Shown: positions 42,293-52,967 of the stretch, in pieces
How positions within the stretch are numbered: position 1 is the stretch's first letter
Layout: each line of letters begins with the position of its first letter
From: Compostimonas suwonensis
GTDB lineage: Bacteria; Actinomycetota; Actinomycetes; Actinomycetales; Microbacteriaceae
NCBI RefSeq assembly: GCF_002797855.1
Contig: NZ_PGFB01000001.1
Location: 496,001 to 560,000 of the forward strand
Direction: 5' to 3'
DNA length: 64,000 nucleotides
Program-made: the position numbers and the translations under genes
The notes under the pieces: generated by a model
Told to the model about the DNA's origin: nothing
Seen by the model: the letters and a program-made list of their open reading frames with translations, nothing else
The model's database searches: none

Positions 42293-45200
42293 ATGCACCG
42301 AACACTCGCTCACTCCATGACGACTCGTGGTCGGCACTCACGGCACGCACACCGGGGAACGATGGAGAGCCGGTCGCCGCTGAGCCGCGCGACCGCGGTG
42401 CTCTCGGTCATCGCCCTCACCGCGGCATCCCTCTCGATCGGCCTGCTGGCCGCGCCCGCGGCACAGGCGGCGCAGGTTCCCACGGTGAGCCTGACGCACG
42501 CCGACCCGAGCGACACGGGCAAGGACTTCATCCTCGCGGGTGAGCAGGCCCACTACGAGCTGACGGTGCAGAACACGAGCGACGCGCCCGCGACTCCCTG
42601 GTACAACCTCGCCGTGACGCTCCTCGTGCCGAACGGCATCGCCTTCGCCGACTCGGTGGCGCTCGGCGCCCCGGAGATCTACACGAGCGGCCAGACCCCC
42701 CTGGGCGGCACGCCGATCCCTGCGGGCTTCGCGCTCTGGGTGTGGGAGGACATCTCCGACCTGCCCGTCGCGGCCACCCGCGACCTCGACCTCACGGTCA
42801 CGGCGGCTCAGCCGCCGGTCGGCGGCGACCAGACCGCGGATGCCGCCGTCTTCCCGGTCGGCAGCGACTTCGACCTGACCGCGGCCTCGTATGCGAGCAC
42901 CAACGCGCGCTTCCTGCCTGTCTTCAACGGCAGCACGGGCGTGCGCACCCCGGATGCCACGGCCGCGACGCAGAGCAGCGCCCCCGACGTGCTCAACACC
43001 GAGGTGCGCGCCATCCGCGTGACCAAGACCGAGCCGAGCCCCGAGTCGGAGCTCATGCGCGGCGTGCACGACCGCACGACCGTCTACACGATCACCGTCG
43101 AGAACACCTCGGAGGGGCCCACGGACGACACGGTGCTCGTCGACTACCTTCCCGCCGGCCTCGAGTTCCTGGGCTGCGGCGCGACCGACAACAGCACCTG
43201 GAACTGGCCGACCGAGAGCCTCGAGCCCGGCGCGGCCGTGGAGTATCCGGGCGCCCCGCGACTGACCGCGGTGCCCGCCGTGACGAGCGACTGCCCCATC
43301 CCGGTCGCCGTCGACACGGTCGAGAAGACCGACGGGTCGACGGGCTTCCCCGCCGATCTCGCGAACGGCGTCTACACGAAGGTCACCTGGAACCTCGGGA
43401 CCCTCGAGCAGGGCGACCCGTCCACGGGCACCCCCTCGCAGCGCATCGTCGACTACGCCGTCGGCATCCCGGACTTCGCGAACACCATGACCTGGCAGGC
43501 CGGCACGACGCAGCCGAGCGCCGAGTCCCTCGGACAGCAGGCCGACCTCGACAACAACAACGGCGACACGACCCGCCAGTCCGTCGAGTCGGACGCCCAC
43601 ACCGACGGCCAGGTGTACCGCAACGTGGCCACCGCGACGGGCGACTACGCGGGGGTCATCCGCACCGGCGCCGACCGTGAGGCGACGGACGACGACGACG
43701 AGATCGTCTACTCCATGGATCTGCGCGTGCTCAAGTCGGTCGACACGCAGCCCGCCGACGGCGAGCCCACCGAGTACGGCTCGGACGCCGCGAGCGAGTT
43801 CATCACGGGCGGCGTCGCCAAGTACACCCTCACGCTGCGCACGAGCGAGTACACCGACTCCTCCGACATCGTGCTCACCGACACCATCCCCAACGGCCTG
43901 TGCCCCGTGGTCCCCGCGGGCACCCCGGTCATCGAGGGGCCGTTCGCGGTGCCCACGCTCGACGGCGGCAGCACGCAGGTCGTCGGCGCAGCGGCATCCG
44001 ACTACCCGGCCGACTGCGCTCTCGGCGCACCCGTCACCGGCGACTGGACGGGCCCCGTCACGGGCGGCACGATCACCGGCGTCGCCTACGAGGAGACGAC
44101 GGGGCAGTTCTACCTGACCTTCTCGGCCCCGCCGATGAGCTCCACCGACCCGAGTCACTCGATCGTCTACCCCGTGCTCATGCGCAGCGACTACGAGCAC
44201 GAGGAGGGCGCGACGACCTCTCTCGACCGTTTCGTCAACTCCGTCGTCCTCACCGCGACCACGACGTCGATCCCGGCCCTCGGCGAGCCCGTGACCGAGA
44301 CGATCGCCGACGACTCCTCGGCCACGATCGTCTCGGGCCCGAGCGCGATCTCGAAGAAGGTGCTGCCCCGCGACGTCGACGTCTCGAGCGGCTGCCCGGC
44401 GGCCGGATACGAAGACGAGCTGCAGTCGGGCTTCGTGCTCGGCGACCTCGTCTGCTTCGAGCTCACCGTCGACTTCGCGACCGACGTCGACACCCGCAAC
44501 CCGACCGTCACCGACATGCTGCCGAGCGGCATCGCCTTCGAGGGCACGGATGCCGCGCTGCTCGACTCCTCGGGAACACCGATCCCCGGCGCCACCATCG
44601 ACGTCACGCAGAACATCGACGACGGCCGCATCACCTGGGAGCCGTACACCTCGACGCTGGCCGGAGACCAGTTCGTGCCGATCGACTCCTCGCTGCTCAT
44701 CCACGTCTGGGGCACCGTCACCTCCCTCTCGGTCGACCCGAGCCAGCTCGACAAGCCCGAGAACCTCATGAAGTTCACGCAGGAGAACGTCGAGGGCGAG
44801 GTCTACTTCCTGCGCGACCAGGCCGAGATCGAGGTCGAGTCGGGCCTCCAGCTGCTCAAGGGCGTGGAGACGGTCGACGACCAGTTCGCGACCGGACCGG
44901 GCTGCACGGGCTCGGAGCCCGACTGCGACCACGTGCCCGTCGTCGAGGGCGATCAGGTGGGCTACCGCATCGACCTCTCGGACGCGCCCGCCGACCTCTC
45001 GCAGATGAGCGTCGAAGACGAGCTGCCGGAGGGCATTCCGGCCGCGGCGGTCGGCGACATCAGCGACGGCGGCGCCGTCGAGGTGCGCGACGGCCGCACC
45101 TTCGTGGTGTGGAACGGGCTCGACCTCGGAAGGGACGGGGAGCGCACGGTCTCCTACATCGTCACGATCCCCGAGGGCCTCTCGGTCTCGTCGAGCCTCG

Positions 45201-48200
45201 TCAACACGGCGACGATCACGAGTTACGACTACACCACCAACACGGGCGAGTCCGTGACGGCCGTGCCCGGGGTGACCCCGGGTGTGCCCGCGCAGGGCAC
45301 GAGCGACGACTCGGACGTCTACCTCCCTGACGCGGCCGTCGCGAAGCGGGTGGTGTCCACAGAGCTCGACGAGCTCAACAACAACGGCAACGGCACGGGC
45401 ACGGGCTTGCCGACGCCGCAGTTCGTCGCGGGCGAATTCGCCACCTACGAGTACTCGGTGACGATCCCCGCGCACACGAGCGTCGTCGACGGGGTGCTCT
45501 CCGACCGGCGTGTGCTCAGCACCTCGGCGTCGATGTCGGATCCGCGCCGGTCCGTCATCGTTCCGAGTGGGATGCGGATCGACTACCCGGCGGGCGTGGA
45601 CGGAGCGGCGCTCGGCTTCACCCTCAACCCCACCGGCGAGCTCGTCTTCCCGCCCCTCTACGACAACACGGGCGACGACGACCAGGTCTTCACCATCCGG
45701 ATCGTCGTCTTCACGGGTGCGTTCTGGAACGACGGCGATCTGCTGCACAACGAGGCCGTGTTCACGAGCACGGGTGCATCGGACGCGACCGCGCAGGCGA
45801 TCGTCGAGTACATCGAGCCTGATCCGGTGATCACGAAGACGGCGGATGTCGGGCAAGGCCCCGTCGTCATCGGCCAGACGATCACCTACACCCTCGCGGT
45901 GACGAACCCGGACGACCGCCCCACCTCCTACGACACGGTCGTGACCGATTGCGTGCCCGCCGATCTCACGACCGTCGGCGTGCAGCTCCCCAGCCAGGGC
46001 TCGGCCGCGGCCGACAGCCCGTCTGCGGACTGTGCCGCGGGTGAGACGCTCGTGACGTGGACGGTCGGTCAGGTTCTGCCGGGCGCGAGTCTGTCGCTGC
46101 AGTACACGGCGGTCGTCTCCCCCGAGGCGGCGGCCGGCGACTCCTATGCCAACACCGCGAGCCTCGTGGGCTACACCCTGCCCGAGGAGCCGTACGCGAC
46201 ACGACGCGGAAAGGTCGAGTCCTCCTCGACCGCGACGATCGTCGTCGAGAACGCCTCGATCACGAAGGCCGCCGACCGCGAGCAGGCGAGCATCGGCGAC
46301 ACGGTCGGCTACACCGTGACGACCTCGCTGCCCGCGAACGTCAACTTCTACCAGCCGACGATCTCCGATGAGGTGCCGGCCGGTCTCCGCGTCGACCCGG
46401 CGAGCATCGCCGTGACCGGCGACGTCTCCGGCTTCGACTGCGGGGTGATCGACGGCGACATCGAGTGCGCGCTGCCCGGCGGCGACGACATCGCCTCGGC
46501 CACCGTGCTGCGCACCGTCACGCTGAGCTATCGCGCGACCGTCGTGGCCGTCGACGAGGCCACCCCCTCGCGCGGCGACGGGCTCGACAACACCGCGGCC
46601 TTCGACTGGTCGACCGCCAACACGGGCGGCCAGAGCAAGGGCGTCGACGCCGAGGAGACGATCACGGTCACCGAGCCGGAGCTGCAGATCGCGAAGACGG
46701 TCGACGGCCAGGACGCCATCCGGGTCACGCCCGGCGACGGGTTCTCTTATGCCGTGACGGTCACCAACCCCGACGTTCCCAACGCCTCGACGGCCTACGA
46801 CGTCGTCGTGACCGACACGGTTCCGACGGGCGTCAGCGTGCACGCGCTGACCCCCGTCCCGGGCGTCTCGGGCACCGTCGAGCACAACGGCGACGGCACG
46901 TCGACCATCACCTGGACGATCGCCTCGATCGGCGTGGGCGACGCGAACGCCGTCGTGCTGCCCTACACGGCGGGCCTCGCGGCATCCGCCGATCTCGGAA
47001 CCGACACGCAGACCAACACCGTCGGCATCACCGAGTACTTCTCGACCCCCGACGCCGACGACCCCGACCGCCGTGAGTACACGGGCGGCGAGGCGGATGC
47101 CGAGGTGACACCCGAGTTCCCCCACGTCACCGTGGCCAAGACCGTCGCCGACGGCTTCGAGGCGCGCGTGGGCGAGGCCTTCCCCTGGACGGTCACGATC
47201 GAGAACACGGGGGATGCCGCCGCAGCCCTCGTGACCGCGACCGACACCCTCCCGGCCGGCTGGGGCTCGCCGCAGGTGACCTCGGTCACGCGCGGCGGAG
47301 CGGCCGTCGACCCCGCCGACTGGGGCTTCGCCGCCGACTCGCTCGTCTGGACCTTCGACGATGTGCAGCCCGCCGACGACGTGATCGTCGTGCAGTACAC
47401 CGCGACCCCGACGACCGCCGCCTACACGGCGCCCGGCGCGGGCGTGGGCCCGCTGCCCTTCCCGAACCAGAATCCGCACGAGAACTCGGTCGCGATCGTG
47501 GCCGAGGACGGCTCGGGCGCCGAGGGCAACGCCGACGGCCCGTACGCCGGCGGCCCCGCCGATGACGACGCCTACCTGCGCGCCACCGACCTGACGATCG
47601 AGAAGACCCTCGACACGACCGGCACGGTCTGGGTGGGCGACGAGGTGACCTTCACGGTCACCGCCGTCAACAACGGGCCGCAGCAGGCCGAAGGCGTGAC
47701 CGTCGTCGACCAGCTGCCGGCCGGGCTCAGCTTCGCGGGGGTCGAGGATCCCTTCGAGGGCGTGTCAGGCGACTGGTCGTGCGACGTGGTCGGTGACAGC
47801 CTCGACTGCGAGCTCGACGGCTCGCTCTCGGCCGACGAGGGCTCCAACACGGCGAGCTTCACCGTGACCGCGAAGACGCTGCCGTGGGCGACCACCGCGG
47901 CGACCGCCGAGTCGGTCAACCACGCGACGATCGCGACGACGACGCCCGAGACGGATGACGACAACAACTCCGTCGACGAGCCCGTCACCGTGACCGCGCA
48001 CGCCGACCTCGCGATCGCGAAGGCGTACGTGCAGCCCGAGACCCCCATCGCCGGCGAGCCGGTGAGCTGGTCGGTGCTCGTGCACAACAACGGCCCGTCG
48101 ATCTCGGCCGCACCCATCACGGTCACCGACACCCTCGGCGAGGGCATCGACGCCGCGACGGCGACCGCGAGCGGCGACGGCTGGAGCTGCGCGGCTCCCG

Positions 48201-50170
48201 ACGTCGACGCCCGCACGATCACCTGCGTGAGCGCGAGCGACCTGCCGAGCGGACAGGACGCCGCGGCGATCACGGTGACCACGACGCTCGACCCCGGCCT
48301 GACGCCGACCGACGTCGTGACCAACGATGCGACCGTGACGGCGACCACGCCCGACCGCGACGACAGCAACGACACCGATGAGGCGCAGACCCAGGACATC
48401 GACTCGGAGGCCGACCTCTCGCTCGTCAAGTCGCTCGCCTCGGAGACGCTGCCCGCCGGCCAGACCGGCCGTTACCGGATCGCCGTCGCGAACGCCGGCC
48501 CGTCCGACGCGATCGACGTGACCGTGGCCGACACGCTGCCCGCCGGCCTCAGCTACGCGGGTGGCCTGAGCTCGGACGACGGGGCCGTGTGGACCCTGTT
48601 CAGCGACACCGACGGCGCGCTCGTGTTCCAGCTGCAGGGCGGAGTGCTGGAGGCCGGCGCGAGCACGGCGTTCGAGTTCGATGTCGACGTGGCCTCCTCG
48701 GTCACGACGGCGATCGAGAACAGCGCGACGGTCGACTCCGGCACGACCGAGCTCGACCCCGACGACAACACGGGCGAGGTGACGGTCGATCCGACGGTTC
48801 TCACGAACCTCGCCGTCGAGAAGAGCTATCGGGGCGAGGGGCCCGGCCGCATCGGCGACCCGGTGACCTTCCGGGTGACGGTCACGAACGAGGGGCCCGC
48901 GGATGCCGCGAACGTCTCGGTCTCCGACATCCTGCCCGACGGCAGGCTCACCTTCGCCGGCGTCGAGGACCCGATCACCGAGGCCGACGGCTGGACGTGC
49001 GCCATCGACGGGGATGCCGCGGGCTGCACGCTCGACGCGCCGCTCTCGGCGATCGGCGGCACCAACGTCGCGAGCTTCTCCGTGACGGCGATCGTGCTCG
49101 CGCCCGCCTACCCGCGCGTGGAGAACACGGCGACCGTGGCCACGACGACGGAGGAGTCGGACGAGTCCGACAACTCCTCGACGGCGACGGTCGAGATCCC
49201 GGCGCAGGTCGACCTGTCGATCGAGAAGACGCTCGACGGCGAGAGCCTCGTCGTCGGCCGGACGGCCGACTACGTGCTCACGGTGACCAACAACGGGCCC
49301 ACCGAGAACCCGGGTCCGATCACGGTCTCGGATGTGCTGCCGCCGAGCCTCGAGCTCGTGGGCACCGACACCGAGTCGTGCGAGCTCGTCGAGCCCGTGA
49401 CGGAGCCGACGGCCGCCCCCACACCGACGGCGACGCCGACCGGAACCCCGGCTCCGACCGAGACCCCGGTCGCGCCGGGGGCCAGCGGAGGCGCGATCGA
49501 CTGCGTCGTCGACGGCCCGCTCGCGGCCGGCGACTCGTTCACGATCACCGTGACGGTGAACGTGCTGCCGGGCGCCTACCCGAGCGTGGAGAACACGGCG
49601 ACCGTGTCGACCGAGAGCGAGGACCTCGACCCGCAGAACGACAGCTCGACGATCACCTCGCCGGTCACCCCCGACATCCGGGTGAGCCTCACGAAGACGC
49701 TCGCGACCGTCGAGGGCGATGAGGTCTTCTGGAAACTCGAGGTGACCTCGATCGGCCTCAACGACGCCGTCGACGGCTTCTCGGTCGTCGACACGCTGCC
49801 CGCGAGCCTCAGCTTCGTGCGCTCCATCGGCGAGGGCTTCGAGTGCGAGCTCAGCGGCCAGGTCGTCGACTGCGAGTACTCGGCAGAGCTGGCGGTGGGC
49901 GAGAGCGCGAGCGTGCTGCTCGAGACCACGTCGACGGCGGGCCCCGGCCAGACGGTGACGAACACGGCCGTCGCCCTCGTGCCCGGCTCCGACCAGCCGG
50001 GCGAGGCAGCGTCGAGCGAGGCGGACTACACCGTCCCGACCCCGCTCGCCGTGACCGGCCCGCGCGGCTTCGCCGTGCTCGTGCTCGCGGGGGCCTCGCT
50101 GCTCGCGGCCGGGCTGGCGCTCGCCTTCGTGCAGATCGTGCGCCGCAGGAACGCTGTACGGCGCGGTTGA
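42293..50170 (+). CDS. Giant DUF11-repeat LAxTG surface protein
   Basis: 2625 residues. An N-terminal signal with a long basic lead ends near AAQAAQ. About sixteen DUF11-type beta modules of 120-190 residues follow; starts are visible as (V/L)xIxK(T/S)-type stretches, e.g. IRVTKTEPSPE, PVITKTADVGQG, LTIEKTLDTTG, LSLVKSLASE, each with a Y.xTVxN core and DxLPAGL. The penultimate module holds a Thr/Pro spacer (TPTATPTGTPAPTETP). The C-terminus has LAVTG, a hydrophobic helix and a basic tail: a sortase signal. It would span far beyond the wall. ATG at 42293 has AGGGGA upstream; 42317 and 42362 are alternatives. Confidence 0.92.
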   Translation: MHRTLAHSMTTRGRHSRHAHRGTMESRSPLSRATAVLSVIALTAASLSIGLLAAPAAQAAQVPTVSLTHADPSDTGKDFILAGEQAHYELTVQNTSDAPATPWYNLAVTLLVPNGIAFADSVALGAPEIYTSGQTPLGGTPIPAGFALWVWEDISDLPVAATRDLDLTVTAAQPPVGGDQTADAAVFPVGSDFDLTAASYASTNARFLPVFNGSTGVRTPDATAATQSSAPDVLNTEVRAIRVTKTEPSPESELMRGVHDRTTVYTITVENTSEGPTDDTVLVDYLPAGLEFLGCGATDNSTWNWPTESLEPGAAVEYPGAPRLTAVPAVTSDCPIPVAVDTVEKTDGSTGFPADLANGVYTKVTWNLGTLEQGDPSTGTPSQRIVDYAVGIPDFANTMTWQAGTTQPSAESLGQQADLDNNNGDTTRQSVESDAHTDGQVYRNVATATGDYAGVIRTGADREATDDDDEIVYSMDLRVLKSVDTQPADGEPTEYGSDAASEFITGGVAKYTLTLRTSEYTDSSDIVLTDTIPNGLCPVVPAGTPVIEGPFAVPTLDGGSTQVVGAAASDYPADCALGAPVTGDWTGPVTGGTITGVAYEETTGQFYLTFSAPPMSSTDPSHSIVYPVLMRSDYEHEEGATTSLDRFVNSVVLTATTTSIPALGEPVTETIADDSSATIVSGPSAISKKVLPRDVDVSSGCPAAGYEDELQSGFVLGDLVCFELTVDFATDVDTRNPTVTDMLPSGIAFEGTDAALLDSSGTPIPGATIDVTQNIDDGRITWEPYTSTLAGDQFVPIDSSLLIHVWGTVTSLSVDPSQLDKPENLMKFTQENVEGEVYFLRDQAEIEVESGLQLLKGVETVDDQFATGPGCTGSEPDCDHVPVVEGDQVGYRIDLSDAPADLSQMSVEDELPEGIPAAAVGDISDGGAVEVRDGRTFVVWNGLDLGRDGERTVSYIVTIPEGLSVSSSLVNTATITSYDYTTNTGESVTAVPGVTPGVPAQGTSDDSDVYLPDAAVAKRVVSTELDELNNNGNGTGTGLPTPQFVAGEFATYEYSVTIPAHTSVVDGVLSDRRVLSTSASMSDPRRSVIVPSGMRIDYPAGVDGAALGFTLNPTGELVFPPLYDNTGDDDQVFTIRIVVFTGAFWNDGDLLHNEAVFTSTGASDATAQAIVEYIEPDPVITKTADVGQGPVVIGQTITYTLAVTNPDDRPTSYDTVVTDCVPADLTTVGVQLPSQGSAAADSPSADCAAGETLVTWTVGQVLPGASLSLQYTAVVSPEAAAGDSYANTASLVGYTLPEEPYATRRGKVESSSTATIVVENASITKAADREQASIGDTVGYTVTTSLPANVNFYQPTISDEVPAGLRVDPASIAVTGDVSGFDCGVIDGDIECALPGGDDIASATVLRTVTLSYRATVVAVDEATPSRGDGLDNTAAFDWSTANTGGQSKGVDAEETITVTEPELQIAKTVDGQDAIRVTPGDGFSYAVTVTNPDVPNASTAYDVVVTDTVPTGVSVHALTPVPGVSGTVEHNGDGTSTITWTIASIGVGDANAVVLPYTAGLAASADLGTDTQTNTVGITEYFSTPDADDPDRREYTGGEADAEVTPEFPHVTVAKTVADGFEARVGEAFPWTVTIENTGDAAAALVTATDTLPAGWGSPQVTSVTRGGAAVDPADWGFAADSLVWTFDDVQPADDVIVVQYTATPTTAAYTAPGAGVGPLPFPNQNPHENSVAIVAEDGSGAEGNADGPYAGGPADDDAYLRATDLTIEKTLDTTGTVWVGDEVTFTVTAVNNGPQQAEGVTVVDQLPAGLSFAGVEDPFEGVSGDWSCDVVGDSLDCELDGSLSADEGSNTASFTVTAKTLPWATTAATAESVNHATIATTTPETDDDNNSVDEPVTVTAHADLAIAKAYVQPETPIAGEPVSWSVLVHNNGPSISAAPITVTDTLGEGIDAATATASGDGWSCAAPDVDARTITCVSASDLPSGQDAAAITVTTTLDPGLTPTDVVTNDATVTATTPDRDDSNDTDEAQTQDIDSEADLSLVKSLASETLPAGQTGRYRIAVANAGPSDAIDVTVADTLPAGLSYAGGLSSDDGAVWTLFSDTDGALVFQLQGGVLEAGASTAFEFDVDVASSVTTAIENSATVDSGTTELDPDDNTGEVTVDPTVLTNLAVEKSYRGEGPGRIGDPVTFRVTVTNEGPADAANVSVSDILPDGRLTFAGVEDPITEADGWTCAIDGDAAGCTLDAPLSAIGGTNVASFSVTAIVLAPAYPRVENTATVATTTEESDESDNSSTATVEIPAQVDLSIEKTLDGESLVVGRTADYVLTVTNNGPTENPGPITVSDVLPPSLELVGTDTESCELVEPVTEPTAAPTPTATPTGTPAPTETPVAPGASGGAIDCVVDGPLAAGDSFTITVTVNVLPGAYPSVENTATVSTESEDLDPQNDSSTITSPVTPDIRVSLTKTLATVEGDEVFWKLEVTSIGLNDAVDGFSVVDTLPASLSFVRSIGEGFECELSGQVVDCEYSAELAVGESASVLLETTSTAGPGQTVTNTAVALVPGSDQPGEAASSEADYTVPTPLAVTGPRGFAVLVLAGASLLAAGLALAFVQIVRRRNAVRRG

Positions 50171-50199
50171 GACGACCCGGCCTTCCGGGTACGAAAGAG

Positions 50200-50235
50200 C
50201 ACGGCGGACGTCATCCCCCGGCGACGTCCGCCGTG
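50200..50235 (+). terminator. Terminator hairpin after the giant gene
   Basis: CACGGCGGACGT pairs perfectly with ACGTCCGCCGTG across 12 bases, 30 bases after the stop codon. Confidence 0.75.
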
Positions 50236-50345
50236 TGCATTGCACGGTTTCGCTGAAGCCGAACCAGAAAACGAGCAGGCGTAGCCTGTCGCAGGAACTA
50301 CAGGGGGAGCTCACGGCACCTCACGGGGATCAGAGGGAGCAGGGT

Positions 50346-52967
50346 ATGGCATCGTCGGCGTCCGACGACCGGGGGCGCGCCTACGGAGCCCCGCGCGTGC
50401 CCACCCAGCTGGTCACGCGGCAGCGCCTGCTCGCCCGCCTCGACGAGCCCGCCGCACTGCTCGTGGTGCGCGGCCCCGCCGGCAGCGGCAAGACGGTGCT
50501 CCTGGCCGACTGGGCCAACCGGGGCGATCCGCGCGACGCCGAGCGCATCTGGATCACCGTCGACGAGTCCACCTCGGGGCGTCTCGCCTTCTGGCGCGCC
50601 GTCGTGCAGACGATGTCGGATGCCGGGATGGTGCCGGAGGGCAGCGTGCTCGCTTCGGTCGTGCCCGCGCTCGACACGACGCCCGACCTGACGGCGCTGC
50701 TCGTGCGCGCCTTCACCCAGTGGCGCCGCGACCTCGTGATCATCGTCGACGACGTGCACCTCCTGAGCGACGAGGCGATCGTGAGCGACGTACTCCGCGT
50801 CGTCGCCGCCTGCCCCGGGGTGCGGTTCATCGTGGCGACCCGTTCGCTCGGCCCGTTCGAGGCCTCCGCCGCCGGTCTTCGCGTCGACACGGCCGTGGTG
50901 CCGCCCGAGCAGCTGCTCTTCACAGTCGACGAGACCCGCAGCGTCCTCGAGCTCGCGGGCGTCACGGATGCCGCGACCCTCGCCCGCGAAGTGCACGGCC
51001 TCGTCGGCGGGATGCCGGTCTCCACCCGCGCGGTCGTGCTGGGTCTCGGCGACGTCTCGCTCTCGATGAGCGCCGACATCGTGGGGGAGGCGGCCCGGCG
51101 TGCCGTCGACGCCTTCCTCGTGCGCGAGCTGGGCACGGGCGGCGACAACGACCGGCTTCTGGGCTTTATGGTCATGACCTCGCTGCCCGAGGTGCTGACC
51201 CCGGAGCTCGCCCGCGAGCTGAGCGGCCTCGACGACGCCGAGCAGCTCATCGCAGAGGCCGAGCGGCGCGGGATGGGCCTGCGCACCCACGAGAGCTTCA
51301 GCTACACGACGGTCATCCGCGGGGTGCTCATGGAGCGCCTGGAGCGCGAGCACGCCCCCGAGCTGTCCGCCATGCGCCGCACGATCGCCGAGTGGGCGCT
51401 GCGCAACGATCTGCCGTTCCTCGCGTTCAAGCTCGCCATCGAGATCGGCGACCTGGAGTGGGCCTCGAGCATGGCGCCGTCGCGCTGGATGGAGTTCATC
51501 GCCTTCCACTCCGACGGCCTCTACGACGTGCTGCGCACGGTTCCGACCCGCAAGCTCCAGCGCTACCCCTTCCTGACGATGATCCTCGCGCTCAGGTACA
51601 ACGCGACCGGGCGCCACCGGATGCGGGCGATCGAGCTGTTCGGTCTCGCGATCGTGGGTGTGAAGATGTACGCGGCGCGCGCGGAGCCCGGCGACCGGGT
51701 GGTCATGTACACCCTCGAGGGAGCGGCGCTGCGGGTGACGGGGCGTGCGGAGGCCGCGGCGAAGTCGGCGGAGCGCGCCGAAGCCCTGATCGAGGAGCTG
51801 CCTCCCGAGACCTGGGAGGCTCTCGGCCCCCGGATGCACTCGATGCTCTTCGCCCAGAACGGCCTCAGCTGGCTCTACTCGGGCAACGCCTCACGGGCGA
51901 TCGTCTCCTTCGAGCGCGGCTACGCGAGCCTGAGCGACGACACGTGGAACTCCCGATTCCACAACGAGGCGCTGCTCGCCGGGGTCCACGCGATCGCCGG
52001 CGACTACCCGCAGGCGATACCGTATCTCGCGGCGATCGACAGGAGTGAGTGGCCCGAGGGCTGGACGGACGGCTACGCCGGTGCCCTGTATCAGATCGCC
52101 CACGCCCTGCGGTCACTCGAGGAGTTCGACTTCGAGGCGGCCCAGAGCCGCATCGACGTCATGGACCGGCATCGTCCGACGATCGAGCACTGGACCTTCT
52201 TCGAGCACGTGCAGGCCTACATCGACCTCGGCCAGGGCCGGGCCCGCGGCCGTGCGACCGCGCTGGAGGCCGCGCTCGCGCGCGGCGGACGACCGCCCAT
52301 CTCCGCCTTCGCCCGCCTGCGCATCGAGATGACCCTCGCGCTGCTCCTCCTCGCCTCGGGCCAGGGGACGCGCGTCGACGCCCTGCTCAAGAAGCATCCG
52401 GAGAACGTTCCGGCCGTCGCCATCATGTGGGCGCGACGCCACCTGCTCGCGAACCGGCCGGATCTCGCGATCCGCCACCTGCTCGACGTGCCCCGCGAGT
52501 CGTCGTCGCGCACGATCGTGGAGGCCCTCATCGTGCGGGCGGCGACGGCGCTGCGCCTCGACAACCCCGCGCTCGCGCTGAGCAGCCTCGACGACGCGAC
52601 GGCGCTCGCCGCCGATCGCGGGCTGTACATCCACTTCATGACCATCCCGCGCCGCGACCTCGACGCCCTGCGCGAGCTCTCCGACGCCCGGGGGCCCTCG
52701 CAGGCCTCCGAGGTGATCGACCGTCTGGTCGGCATGCCCGACGTCATGCCGGCCTCGCTCAGTATGGCGACCCTCACCGACCGCGAGCTCATCGTGCTCG
52801 CCGAGCTCGTCAAGACGGGGCACGTCGAAGACCTCGCCGCGACTCTTTTCGTGTCGTCGAACACCATCAAGTCGCAGCTGCGCAGCGTGTACCGCAAGCT
52901 CGGTGTGCGCACCCGCGAGGAGGCCCTGCTCGCCGCGAGCGAGCAGGGCCTCCTCGCCGGTTCCTGA
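50346..52967 (+). CDS. MalT/LAL-type LuxR regulator
   Basis: 873 residues. It has a P-loop ATPase part (Walker A VVRGPAGSGKTVLL near 38, Walker B VIIVDDVHLLS near 131), a long helical TPR-like sensor region (about 400-780) and a C-terminal LuxR helix-turn-helix LTDRELIVLAELVKTGHVED then SNTIKSQLRSVYRKLGVRTR. This is the signal-transduction ATPase layout of LAL/MalT activators. GGGAGCAGGG precedes the ATG. It is next to the giant surface gene, whose upstream region carries GGGTGA clusters; that it controls this gene is an inference. The ligand is unknown. Confidence 0.9.
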   Translation: MASSASDDRGRAYGAPRVPTQLVTRQRLLARLDEPAALLVVRGPAGSGKTVLLADWANRGDPRDAERIWITVDESTSGRLAFWRAVVQTMSDAGMVPEGSVLASVVPALDTTPDLTALLVRAFTQWRRDLVIIVDDVHLLSDEAIVSDVLRVVAACPGVRFIVATRSLGPFEASAAGLRVDTAVVPPEQLLFTVDETRSVLELAGVTDAATLAREVHGLVGGMPVSTRAVVLGLGDVSLSMSADIVGEAARRAVDAFLVRELGTGGDNDRLLGFMVMTSLPEVLTPELARELSGLDDAEQLIAEAERRGMGLRTHESFSYTTVIRGVLMERLEREHAPELSAMRRTIAEWALRNDLPFLAFKLAIEIGDLEWASSMAPSRWMEFIAFHSDGLYDVLRTVPTRKLQRYPFLTMILALRYNATGRHRMRAIELFGLAIVGVKMYAARAEPGDRVVMYTLEGAALRVTGRAEAAAKSAERAEALIEELPPETWEALGPRMHSMLFAQNGLSWLYSGNASRAIVSFERGYASLSDDTWNSRFHNEALLAGVHAIAGDYPQAIPYLAAIDRSEWPEGWTDGYAGALYQIAHALRSLEEFDFEAAQSRIDVMDRHRPTIEHWTFFEHVQAYIDLGQGRARGRATALEAALARGGRPPISAFARLRIEMTLALLLLASGQGTRVDALLKKHPENVPAVAIMWARRHLLANRPDLAIRHLLDVPRESSSRTIVEALIVRAATALRLDNPALALSSLDDATALAADRGLYIHFMTIPRRDLDALRELSDARGPSQASEVIDRLVGMPDVMPASLSMATLTDRELIVLAELVKTGHVEDLAATLFVSSNTIKSQLRSVYRKLGVRTREEALLAASEQGLLAGS

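Noticed and set aside
42338-47479. 1713-codon open frame on the minus strand within the giant surface gene
   Set aside because: It is antisense to regular DUF11 repeats, is made of Arg/Val/Gly/Asp runs without any domain, and results from GC3 bias in the sense gene.
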